From contig CAWEUI010000017.1 in assembly GCA_963812195.1 (NCBI GenBank), positions 1 through 64,000 on the forward strand: a stretch of 64,000 nucleotides of DNA, read 5' to 3'. The first letter of the stretch is position 1, and every line of letters starts with the position of its first letter. Below, piece by piece: positions 27,402 through 36,213 of this stretch. The position numbers were made by a program, and so were the translations under genes. The stretch comes from ZC4RG30 sp963812195 (GTDB lineage: Bacteria; Pseudomonadota; Gammaproteobacteria; Steroidobacterales; Steroidobacteraceae). A model generated the notes under the pieces. The model saw nothing but the letters and a program-made list of their open reading frames with translations, searched no databases and was not told the origin of the DNA.

Positions 27402-27950
27402 TCACCGATTCATAATGAAGTGCTGGTCTTTGACAGTTACGCAGCGGCAGGAATGCCGTTGAAACATGGCAGGCAGCCGAGCCAACACGACATCCCGCAG
27501 ATTGGTTACTGGAACTGGTCCCTTTAACCTCGAATCGCCGGAACCAGCACGATTATCTCCCAGAAGGAATACGGACTCTTTGGGAATCAATGCGACTTGA
27601 AATTGTCCTAGAGAGCTCTGTTCTGGGAATTTGATCAATGTGTTGGTCTCAGTTTTGCAAAGATAAGGCTCCGCAACTGGGACTTCGTTTCTGATTGAAG
27701 AGCCCTGATAAATTCGGAATCTATCGCCACCCGTCGCAAGCACACGCCTCACCATGAAGGCCCCGTCCTGATCCTTGGCGACTACGATCTTCCCTTCAAG
27801 ATCCTCGTTAGGCCAGATTCTTCTGGCCACGACAATGTCGGCATCGCACAATCCCGGGCTCATCGATTCTCCACGTATCCGAACAAGATCTAGGGCGTAG
27901 GCCAGAATTGGAATCAAAGTCAATGCAACGAGAGACCACCAACGTTTCAT
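27402..27950 (-). CDS. S26-family signal-peptidase-like protein with Arg at the catalytic Lys position
   Basis: The 182-residue product has one N-terminal helix (SLVALTLIPILAYALDL), the nucleophile motif RGESMSPGLCDAD and the late motif FLLGDNRAGSGDSRLKG of type I signal peptidases. The block that should hold the general-base Lys (in E. coli LepB the IKRAVGLPGD segment) reads MVRRVLATGGDRF, so the base position is Arg. It may be inactive or use altered chemistry. The ATG overlaps the end of the rhodanese-like gene. A dedicated partner for the two downstream anchored proteins is plausible (inference). Confidence 0.8.
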   Translation of the reverse strand: MKRWWSLVALTLIPILAYALDLVRIRGESMSPGLCDADIVVARRIWPNEDLEGKIVVAKDQDGAFMVRRVLATGGDRFRIYQGSSIRNEVPVAEPYLCKTETNTLIKFPEQSSLGQFQVALIPKESVFLLGDNRAGSGDSRLKGPVPVTNLRDVVLARLPAMFQRHSCRCVTVKDQHFIMNR

Positions 27951-28429
27951 TGCAGATTCTCTGTTAATACTATGCGCGGAAGAGAGATTCGCGCCGAGGA
28001 ACCCATTTCTATTCCGGCCGCCGTATGAAGCTCGTCCAGACTGGCGTCAATCATCCGAGTGTTCTTGAATCCGGCATCCCGCAGCTGAAGCACCGCAAGC
28101 GCACAAAGTGACGGCGTATTGGTATCCACCTAGTCTCGGGAGCAACTCGACCCGTTGCTCCGAAAAAATACCAAGATGGGCACCTTGGAGTCCAACTCAT
28201 TGCTCGCGCGTGCCGAAAGCTCATCCAGAGGAATGTTTATGGCGCCCCTTATATGCACACCTGCATATTGACTCCTCGGCCTCAAGTCGAGCACAGCCAC
28301 TTTTGGATCCCCCCGAAGGATCGACCCTGCTTCCCTAGCACTCACGGATACAGAACTCGATTGATTCTTGGTTTGGAGCCTATTCGTAATTAATTCTTGA
28401 CGTGATGAGGCAAGAAGTTCCTTCCGCAC
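27947..28429 (-). pseudogene. Rhodanese-like protein split by an in-frame TAG, catalytic Cys absent
   Basis: Codons from 28429 (GTG) encode a rhodanese domain: SAREAGSILRGDPKVAVLDL, RPRSQYAGVHIRGAINIPLD and VPILVFFRSNGSSCSRD. A TAG at 28130-28132 is followed directly by GTG and in the same frame by TPSLCALAVLQLRDAGFKN, the missing second half, to a stop at 27947. The active-site loop, usually CRxGxRS, reads FFRSNGSS, so the catalytic Cys is gone. The frame also stays open upstream to about 28517, where the IS91 end begins, so the 5' end may be lost. Either one suppressed or miscalled codon or two peptides. Confidence 0.6.
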
Positions 28430-28518
28430 TCCCAGGAGGTACGTAACTTCGTACTCTTGTGCGACTGATAGTTGCCCAGCCCACTGCTGCAGAAGCTTCC
28501 TCTGTGCATCCAGGACAC

Positions 28519-28768
28519 GCGGATAGTACTTTCAATGCGCCTTTCCGGGCCAAGGCAATTGCGCGTAAAGGATCATGTGTTGAGCCCGGGCGTACCTACC
28601 CCGGGGCCTCGGCCGGCAAACCTGCACACCAGGCTCAGGTGAATCCACCTGAATCTCCCCGCCCGCCGCCGACTCCCCACCTGGAATCGCCCGCTTGCTC
28701 CCTTGGCAAGAAGCTGGCACGCACCCACCCTTTCCGACGTGTCCTCGCCCGGCAGAATCCCCTCACTT
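28519..28768 (-). mobile_element. IS91-family relic, copy D (terminal end only)
   Basis: GCGGATAGTACTTTCAATGC, then the shared end region through CAGAATCCCCTCACTTG, nearly identical to the first 250 bp of the copy at 30388. It then switches abruptly to an integrase-like coding end. Its outer end abuts the truncated rhodanese-like gene. Confidence 0.8.
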
Positions 28769-28908
28769 GGCTTGCCGGCGTTGATCCAGTGACGCGGCGG
28801 GAGATCCTCGGACATGCGCACGAGGAAATAGAGGACGCGGTGTACGGCGACCCGACAGGAATTGCCGAGCGCCGGGAAGCGCTTGAGAAAGTGAGAATTC
28901 CTCTCTAG
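28769..28908 (+). pseudogene. Tyrosine-recombinase-like C-terminal fragment
   Basis: The frame reads GVDPVTRREILGHAHEEIED, then AVYGDPTGIAERREALEKV to a stop at 28908. The ILGH block followed by a Tyr about a dozen residues later resembles the end of phage-type integrases (LGH...Y). The upstream catalytic parts are missing because IS91-relic sequence takes their place. The match is short. Confidence 0.4.
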
Positions 28909-28974
28909 CCATGAAGACGCGCCAATGGTCTCCTTGACGTTGGCGGACAGGGACAGGGATAGGTCAGGTACTCA

Positions 28975-29520
28975 ATGCGATGGAAAGACCACAAGGGCGC
29001 GGACGGCACTGTCTATAGTCTGGCGCACTTGCATCCTACGGACTTTGACCATGAGCTGCCGGCTTCTCCTAAGCATCCAGGCGCGACGGTCAGAATTCAT
29101 GTCGCTTTCGGCTTGCACACGTTTACCCGAAAGATCAGCGCTGCAGACCCGCCCGAGGACAACTATTCGGACAGCCGGGAGACTAGATGCTTCGATCATG
29201 ACCGATACGCGCTGTCGCAGCGTCTGCCGGAAATCGTTCGAGGTCTGCCAACTCAGCGGAGGATATTCTTCTCCCGCAGCCTGACGGGTCTCGTCAACTA
29301 CGCAACGTTCGATGCCGGTGATGGCACTGTGTACGGGGTCTACTTCGACCTGATGCGATACAAGAGTCGCGGTCCTTGCGATGTGCTATTGACCGTTGAG
29401 TCAGCCTACAGGCACGATCCGGGCAAGCGGGACACAACTGATGGGCGCGTGAGTTTCAATGTGATAGTGGGCCACGCTTTGCGAGGCACAAGGCCGAAAC
29501 CTCCGCCCCGCGCGCGCTAG
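28975..29520 (+). CDS. Protein of unknown function (accessory-island type)
   Basis: A 181-residue protein with a clear single frame: MRWKDHKGADGTVYSLAHLHP at the start, then RIHVAFGLHTFTR, RCFDHDRYALSQRLPEIVRGL, DGTVYGVYFDLMRYKS and a basic Pro-rich tail. No signal peptide or membrane helix. I do not recognise a named domain. Proteins with this HVAFGLHTFTR pattern are typical cargo of mobile regions. A hairpin terminator follows within 6 bp. Confidence 0.7.
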   Translation: MRWKDHKGADGTVYSLAHLHPTDFDHELPASPKHPGATVRIHVAFGLHTFTRKISAADPPEDNYSDSRETRCFDHDRYALSQRLPEIVRGLPTQRRIFFSRSLTGLVNYATFDAGDGTVYGVYFDLMRYKSRGPCDVLLTVESAYRHDPGKRDTTDGRVSFNVIVGHALRGTRPKPPPRAR

Positions 29521-29525
29521 AAAAG

Positions 29526-29557
29526 CAAAAGCCCCACTTGTTACGGTGAGGCTTTTG
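29526..29557 (+). terminator. Rho-independent-like terminator
   Basis: CAAAAGCC and GGCTTTTG form an 8-bp stem extended by CAC/GTG, with a short loop, right after the stop of the upstream gene. The T-run is inside the stem and the following tract is weak. Confidence 0.55.
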
Positions 29558-29820
29558 TCAGTCCGGTTCCGCTTACCTGCCGCCGGGGCAGGCCTCTTTC
29601 GAGGCGGGCGAGTACCGCGCCGGCTTTTGTACTCTTGATAGCAAATGGTACGCACGACTGACCGCACGGTCAAACCCTATATGGCCCTTGTGTGAGCTGC
29701 CGCAAGTCGGGATATAGGGTAACAATTTCAATGGGTTACGCTTCCAAAAGATAGGGTCTCTATTGCGGTGCGGCAAGGGAACCTACACGAAGCGCGGCCG
29801 GGGCACAGTTGGAGCGCTCC

Positions 29821-30152
29821 CTAGGGTTCCCGATTCCACTTGTCGTGGAAATCCTGCTCCATCTTCTCGCAAGTTGATGCAACGAATCGGGCCGAATCTG
29901 GGGCAAGCGAGGGGCGCTTCTGCTCCTTCCAACACAGGTTGATTGCGTCGCGGTCATGCATGCGCGCCTGAGCTTGCGGATTGTCATTGTTCAGAACTAC
30001 TGCCCACGCGAACACCAAAACGACCGTTGCCAGCGCTGCCCAAATCCAACCCCTGCTCTGTGGCGGTCTTGGAACTTTCGCCCCGCAACCAGGGCATGCC
30101 TCTGCGGTGTCGCTGATCTCCCTACCGCATCCTTGCAGTTGATAAGCGCCAT
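29821..30152 (-). CDS. Zinc-ribbon membrane protein, frameshifted
   Basis: The ATG at 30152 follows GGAGGA. The frame gives MALINCKD, then after a one-base loss near 30128 GREISDTAEACPGCGAKVPR, together a four-Cys zinc ribbon (CxxC...CxxC). A membrane helix (WIWAALATVVLVFAWAVVL) and an extracytoplasmic tail with DRDAINLCWKEQKRP and VASTCEKMEQDF follow. Such zinc-ribbon-plus-helix proteins are common and of unknown role. Corrected length is about 110 residues. Confidence 0.6.
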
Positions 30153-30387
30153 CTTCCTCCGGTCTCCCTAACTGGTCGCCGTGGCCTGAAACCTTACTGC
30201 ATTCCTCGGCGCCACACTTTGCCGACTACCGCAGAAGGATCGCGTCAACCTATCTCATCCCAAGTGGATGGAATCGGACCATAAGTAGCTAGCCCGTGCA
30301 TGATTGCCCTCAGAGTAACGGGGGAGCGAAACGGATGCGCAGCAACTGGCTGGTAGCTAAAAGTCAGCGCGTCGCGCCGGGGGTCTG

Positions 30388-30938
30388 GCGGATAGTACTT
30401 TCAATGCGCCTTTCCGGGCCAAGGCAATTGCGCGTAAAGGATCATGTGTTGAGCCCGGGCGTACCTACCCCGGGGCCTCGGCCGGCAAACCTGCACACCA
30501 GGCTCAGGTGAATCCACCTGAATCTCCCCACCCGCCGCCGACTCCCCGCCTGGAATCGCCCGCTTGCTCCCTTGGCAAGAAGCTGGCACGCACCCGCCCT
30601 TTCCGACGTGCCCTCGCCCGTCAGAATCCCCTCACTTGTGAGTTCAAAGCACACTGGATTGCTGCGGCGGCGCCCGCGCCCCTAATGGCAACTCGGGTTG
30701 GTAGTGATCCGGGCTCGTATGCGCCAGGTGCGCCAGGATCTTCGCGATGATCTGCGGCTCCTGGATGCTGGCAATGATCGCCAGCTTGCCGCCGCAGCGG
30801 GTGCAGCTGTCGATATCAATACCAAAGACCCGCTTGAGCCGCCGCGCCCAGTTCATCGCCACGTGGCGTGGCGTCGCAGGTTGCTCCTGCTCGCCGGCCA
30901 TCTTCCGTTGCTTCGGCGCGCCGGTGCCCCGATGTGCC
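30388..30938 (-). mobile_element. IS91-family relic, copy E (most complete end)
   Basis: Carries the terminal end GCGGATAGTACTTTCAATGC, the ~250-bp shared end region and, on the minus strand, the last ~85 codons of the transposase (ATPRHVAMNWARRLKRVFGI, DIDSCTRCGGKLAIIASI, ELPLGARAPPQQSSVL) with its stop at 30644. The remaining 5' transposase sequence is replaced at 30939 by a groEL fragment. Copies C and E are almost identical over 450 bp. Confidence 0.85.
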
Positions 30939-31100
30939 CGCCTTGACGGCGTTCAGCACCACGGCGGCGTCCTCACCCGCGTTCTCGACGATCTGACGCT
31001 GCGGCTCCTCGATGGAGCGGGCCAGCAGGCGGATTCCCACCGTCTGGTCCTCGTTCGCACCTTCGAGCTTGTCCAGCGACTTCAGCACGCACAGGCGCGC
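30939..31100 (-). pseudogene. Internal groEL fragment
   Basis: On the minus strand, LKSLDKLEGANEDQTVGIRL, LARSIEEPQRQIVENAG and EDAAVVLNAVKAG match an internal segment of the full groEL at 32237-33883 with only two residue changes, while the DNA differs at roughly one base in twelve (estimate by eye). It has neither start nor stop and is joined on the left to IS91-relic copy E. Confidence 0.9.
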
Positions 31101-31113
31101 AGCCAGGTTCTCC

Positions 31114-31659
31114 CTATTCCCGGGACTGCCCTGGGTTGCCCGCATGCTGGTCCAGTTCGAACAATTCCTCGAGGAAATATTGCGTCTTCGCAGGAATCTG
31201 GCCGCGCGGATAGTAACGCTCGACAACCTCCAGCACCTGCTCGACGCGGACCAGCCCCAGGTGGCGGACCAGTGTGCGTAGATCCTGCGCGTCGCTGCTG
31301 TCGAAGCGCGCGGCGATTGCCTTCATCGCCAGCAGATACTGCGGCGGCGGCGTCCACACGATGAGATTGGAAAGATCCAGCTGGATCGAACGCGGTTGCG
31401 TATCGGCAGGCATGAAACCCTTGGCCGCATCGTTGAGCCAGTCTGGCGGCAGATCCTGGTCTCTGGCCACCCGCGCGGCTGCGGCACGCAGCGTGCTGGA
31501 GGGTTCAAAAACGGCGTCGACATCGCGCGTGGATTCGCGTGCATTGAACGCCAGCACCATCGCCGCGCCGCCCACCACACCTACTTCGCCCTTCACGCCG
31601 GCGCGAACCAGTTCCTCGTTGAGGGCATGGAATGCGCGCACGATCTGTGCCTGCTTCAC
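31114..31659 (-). CDS. DUF6036/AbiEii-like nucleotidyltransferase
   Basis: The GTG at 31659 lies 4 bp after the stop of the partner gene. The 181-residue protein has the minimal nucleotidyltransferase signature VGGAAMVLAFNARESTRDVDA, where GG and the DxD-like DVDAVF form the active site, then LDLSNLIVWTPPPQYLLAMK and a helical end. Relatives act as toxins or as MNT-type antitoxins in AbiE-like and MNT/HEPN modules, transferring nucleotides to RNA or partner proteins. The pairing with a small upstream gene supports a toxin-antitoxin-like module; which one is toxic cannot be told. Confidence 0.75.
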   Translation of the reverse strand: MKQAQIVRAFHALNEELVRAGVKGEVGVVGGAAMVLAFNARESTRDVDAVFEPSSTLRAAAARVARDQDLPPDWLNDAAKGFMPADTQPRSIQLDLSNLIVWTPPPQYLLAMKAIAARFDSSDAQDLRTLVRHLGLVRVEQVLEVVERYYPRGQIPAKTQYFLEELFELDQHAGNPGQSRE

Positions 31660-31663
31660 TGCC

Positions 31664-32008
31664 TCAGGCCCTGGACAGAAAATTGCCCAGCACGAAAACG
31701 TTGTTGCGGCGGAAGGCGGCCGGACTCTCCACCAGGGCCGAAGCCTTGAGGTTCTCCACACCTGCCACGAACCACGGTTCGGACAACACCAGCGGACGCA
31801 TGGCCCACCAGGGCGGCGACGTGCCCAATTCGGCGGCCAGTGCGCAGGCCGTCGAATTAAGCAACGCCCGCTCGCGCGTGCGACGCGAGCGCGAGTACAG
31901 GCGCTTCAGTGCATCGAATCGTCGGCTGCGCCGCACTTCGTCCACTGCATCGAAGAACGGCGGCCAGTCGGTTACGCCTTGCTGGGGAGGTTTGCCGGGA
32001 CCACGCAT
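31664..32008 (-). CDS. Small partner of the nucleotidyltransferase (putative antitoxin/regulator)
   Basis: A 114-residue helical, basic protein (DAVDEVRRSRRFDALKRLYS, RTRERALLNSTACALAAELG, PLVLSEPWFVAGVENLKASA) starting at the ATG at 32008. The sequence before it is strikingly AT-rich (GTTATTAACAATATTATG on the minus strand), a probable promoter. No named domain, but the ending VENLKASALVESPAAFRRNN is typical of the small gene found before AbiEii/DUF6036 proteins. Confidence 0.6.
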   Translation of the reverse strand: MRGPGKPPQQGVTDWPPFFDAVDEVRRSRRFDALKRLYSRSRRTRERALLNSTACALAAELGTSPPWWAMRPLVLSEPWFVAGVENLKASALVESPAAFRRNNVFVLGNFLSRA

Positions 32009-32167
32009 GCCGACATGATAGCCACATCCCACATAATATTGTTAATAACGTATAACTTTTTGATTGTCTAACAGTTTTAGGAATATCGCGTCTTCTGATC
32101 CGGCGGCTGCAGACAACGCTTTCAGACCGACTCCTGCGCCGGAATCGTACGGCGGGCCCTCATATGT

Positions 32168-32205
32168 AGAGAAGCCCCGGCAAGTTTCCTCGCCGGGGCC
32201 TCTCT
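32168..32205 (-). terminator. Hairpin downstream of groEL
   Basis: GAGAAGCCCCGGCAAG and CTCGCCGGGGCCTCTC form a strong GC-rich stem of about 15 bp with a four-base loop, 30 bp beyond the groEL stop. There is no clear T-run on the minus strand, so the stem may protect the mRNA 3' end as much as terminate. Confidence 0.6.
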
Positions 32206-32236
32206 TGATCGAACGATGGTCAGGTAAGCGCGTGGC

Positions 32237-33883
<1,647 letters not shown>

Positions 33884-33885
33884 GA

Positions 33886-34179
33886 TTACTTGCCCTCGAT
33901 GACGGCCATGACGTCTTCTTCACGCATGACCAGGAGTTCGTCGCCGTCGACCTTGACCTCTGTTCCGCCGTACTTGCCGAACAGGACCTTGTCGCCGACC
34001 TTCACGTCCAGCGCGCGGACCGATCCGTCTTCCAGGATCTTGCCCTTGCCCACTGCGACGACCTTGCCCTGGATGGGCTTCTCGGTCGCCGTATCCGGGA
34101 TGATGATGCCGCCTGCAGAGGTGCGTTCTTCCTCGAGCCGCTTCACGATGATGCGGTCGTGGAGGGGGCGAATTTTCAT
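33886..34179 (-). CDS. groES: Co-chaperonin GroES (Hsp10)
   Basis: A 97-residue GroES starting MKIRPLHDRIIVKRLEEE, with the mobile loop TSAGGIIIPDTATEKP and the C-terminal EVKVDGDELLVMREEDVMAV. The start at 34179 follows AAGGAG at good spacing; the in-frame GTG at 34188 would put MAS in front and has no own site. Caps the GroEL ring. Confidence 0.98.
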   Translation of the reverse strand: MKIRPLHDRIIVKRLEEERTSAGGIIIPDTATEKPIQGKVVAVGKGKILEDGSVRALDVKVGDKVLFGKYGGTEVKVDGDELLVMREEDVMAVIEGK

Positions 34180-34219
34180 GCTTGCCACTCCTTGAGTTCC
34201 TTCGTTTGAATCCGGGTTG

Positions 34220-34246
34220 TTAGCACTCTCGCCTGTCGGCTGCTAA
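34220..34246 (-). promoter_or_regulatory. CIRCE element (HrcA operator) of groESL
   Basis: On the plus strand TTAGCACTC, nine bases, GGCTGCTAA: the left arm matches the CIRCE consensus perfectly and the right arm differs at two positions. It sits just downstream of the predicted -10 box, so HrcA would block transcription until heat shock. No hrcA gene is in the window. Confidence 0.8.
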
Positions 34247-34255
34247 CGGGCAGGT

Positions 34256-34283
34256 ATCATAGCGGCGGAACCTGTGGTTTCAA
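34256..34283 (-). promoter_or_regulatory. Sigma70 promoter of groESL
   Basis: On the minus strand, TTGAAA (34283-34278) and TATGAT (34261-34256) are separated by 16 bp. The start point would fall at the edge of the CIRCE element. Confidence 0.65.
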
Positions 34284-34356
34284 GATCAGTCGGCGTCTTT
34301 ATCGGGTACCCCCCGGTAGAATTCACCCCGTTCAAGGCCCCCAGCCCGGAGTCGCC

Positions 34357-36192
34357 ATGCCCAACCCGGTCCGCCATGCACTTGTCGCCCTGTTGCTGGG
34401 AGCCTGCTGCGTCCTGCCGATAGCTGCCGCGGCAGCAGATGCCGGTGCCCTGACCTCGCTGAAGAGCACCTCCAGTGGCGACGAATTCATCTCACCCGAC
34501 GAGGCTTTCAAGGTCAGCGCTGCGGCCAGCGCGCCGGACCGTATCGACGTCATCTTCCAGGTGCACCCGGGGTACTACCTGTACCGCGGGCGGATCAAGT
34601 TCGTCGCCCCGGATGGGCAGTCGGCCGCGCTGGGCACTCCCGCCCTGCCGGATGGCGAGACCAAGGTGGATGAGTACTTCGGCAAGCAGGAGGTCTACCA
34701 CCACGACTTCACGGCGCACCTGCCGGTGTCGCGCGGCTCGACGGCTGCCTTCACGCTGAATCTGGCCATCACCTACCAGGGCTGTGCCGAGGCCGGGCTG
34801 TGCTACCCGCCGATCACGAAGAACTTTGCCGTAGCCATGCCAGCCGCGACGGCCGGCTCGCTGAGCAGCGCCGCGGCCGCTGCGGCCGGCGGCGGCTCTG
34901 CCGGTTACGTCTCGCAGCAGGACCGCCTGGCCGGCATGATCCGCAGCGGCAACATCTTCCTGATGTCCGGCGCGTTCTTCCTGGCCGGATTGCTGCTGGC
35001 CTTCACGCCCTGCGTGCTGCCCATGGTGCCCATCGTGGCTGGCTTGATCGCCGGTGGCGGCGCCAGCGTGACGCGCGGCCGGGCCTTCATGTTGTCCGTC
35101 GCCTACGTGCTGGGCATGGCCGCCACCTACACGGCGGCCGGTGTGGCGGTGGCGGCTGCCGGCACCCAGGCCCAGACATTGTTTCAGCAGTGGTGGATCA
35201 TTCTGCTGTTTGCCGTGCTGTTTGTTGCAATGGCGTTATCAATGTTCGGTCTGTTCACCGTCCAGATGCCGGCGGCGATCCAGACCCGGCTGGCCTCGAT
35301 TTCCAACCAGCAGAAGTCCGGCAGCTACGCCGGCGTGGTGGTCATGGGCGCCCTGTCCGCGCTGATCGTCACCACCTGCGTGGGTCCGGCGCTGGTCGCG
35401 GCGCTGTCGGTGATCGGCCAGTCCGGACAGATGTTCCGCGGTGGCGTGGCGCTGTTCGCGATGGCGATCGGCATGGGCGTGCCGCTGCTGGTGGTGGGCG
35501 CCTCGGCCGGCCAGCTGCTGCCACGCGCCGGCGCCTGGATGGACACCATCAAGCAGGTGTTCGGCGCGCTGATGCTGGCGGTGGCGGTGTGGATGCTCTC
35601 GCGCATACTGCCGGCCCGCGTGACCATGTGGCTGTGGGCCGTGCCGCCGCTGGCGGTGGCCATCATTCTGGCCCGGGCGGCCTTCAGGACCTCGCGCGGC
35701 AGGCTGATCAGCCGGGCGTTCGCCGCAGTGGCCCTGCTGGCCGCGCTGCTGGTGGGCTACGGCGCCGTGCGCGGCGCCACCGATCCGCTGCATCCGCTGC
35801 AGGCGGTCACGGCCAGGGTCGAGCTGCCCTTCCAGCGCATCAAGTCGCTGGATGATCTCAACGCCCAGGTGGCCCGGGCCAATGCGGCCGGCAAGAGCGT
35901 CATGCTCGACTTCTATGCCGACTGGTGCGTGTCGTGCAAGGAGATGGAGTTCAAGACCTTCCCGAAGCCGGCGGTGCGCTCGGCCCTTGCCAACACGGTG
36001 TGGCTGCAGGCCGACGTCACGGCAAATGATGCGACAGACCAGGCACTGCTGAAGCACTTTGGTATCTTCGGTCCCCCGACCATCGCCTTCTACGGGCTGG
36101 ACGGCAAGGAGCGCCGCGAGTACCGCGTGGTGGGCTACATGAAGGCCGGGGAGTTCGCGCCGCTGGTGCAACGGGCGCTGGCTTCGAAGTAG
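34357..36192 (+). CDS. dsbD: Thiol:disulfide interchange protein DsbD
   Basis: 611 residues in three parts. A signal peptide and periplasmic alpha domain (VHPGYYLYRGRIKF; Cys pair in TYQGCAEAGLCYPP). A membrane beta domain with eight helices and redox cysteines in FTPCVLPMVPI and VTTCVGPALVA. A periplasmic thioredoxin-like gamma domain with DWCVSCKEME. It carries electrons from cytosolic thioredoxin to periplasmic reductases. A TlpA-like thioredoxin gene follows 21 bp later, forming a thiol-redox pair. Confidence 0.96.
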   Translation: MPNPVRHALVALLLGACCVLPIAAAAADAGALTSLKSTSSGDEFISPDEAFKVSAAASAPDRIDVIFQVHPGYYLYRGRIKFVAPDGQSAALGTPALPDGETKVDEYFGKQEVYHHDFTAHLPVSRGSTAAFTLNLAITYQGCAEAGLCYPPITKNFAVAMPAATAGSLSSAAAAAAGGGSAGYVSQQDRLAGMIRSGNIFLMSGAFFLAGLLLAFTPCVLPMVPIVAGLIAGGGASVTRGRAFMLSVAYVLGMAATYTAAGVAVAAAGTQAQTLFQQWWIILLFAVLFVAMALSMFGLFTVQMPAAIQTRLASISNQQKSGSYAGVVVMGALSALIVTTCVGPALVAALSVIGQSGQMFRGGVALFAMAIGMGVPLLVVGASAGQLLPRAGAWMDTIKQVFGALMLAVAVWMLSRILPARVTMWLWAVPPLAVAIILARAAFRTSRGRLISRAFAAVALLAALLVGYGAVRGATDPLHPLQAVTARVELPFQRIKSLDDLNAQVARANAAGKSVMLDFYADWCVSCKEMEFKTFPKPAVRSALANTVWLQADVTANDATDQALLKHFGIFGPPTIAFYGLDGKERREYRVVGYMKAGEFAPLVQRALASK

Positions 36193-36213
36193 GAACAGGT
36201 TCGGGGGGGCACA

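Noticed and set aside
28130..28132. TAG in the rhodanese-like frame as a selenocysteine-like or recoded codon
   Set aside because: It is amber, not opal, no recoding element is seen, and a point error or a point mutation is simpler.
29560..29760. Possible tRNA or attachment site in the gap after the unknown gene at 28975
   Set aside because: No cloverleaf, no TTCRANY loop and no matching direct repeat could be found.
18235..30938. Repeats as a CRISPR array
   Set aside because: Copies are 60-700 bp, kilobases apart and contain transposase codons; there is no regular repeat-spacer pattern.
32150..32205. Possible eighth IS91-like end (CTCATATGTAGAGAAG next to groEL)
   Set aside because: The upstream GCGGATAG block is missing and the sequence is explained by the groEL hairpin; the similarity is limited to about a dozen bases.
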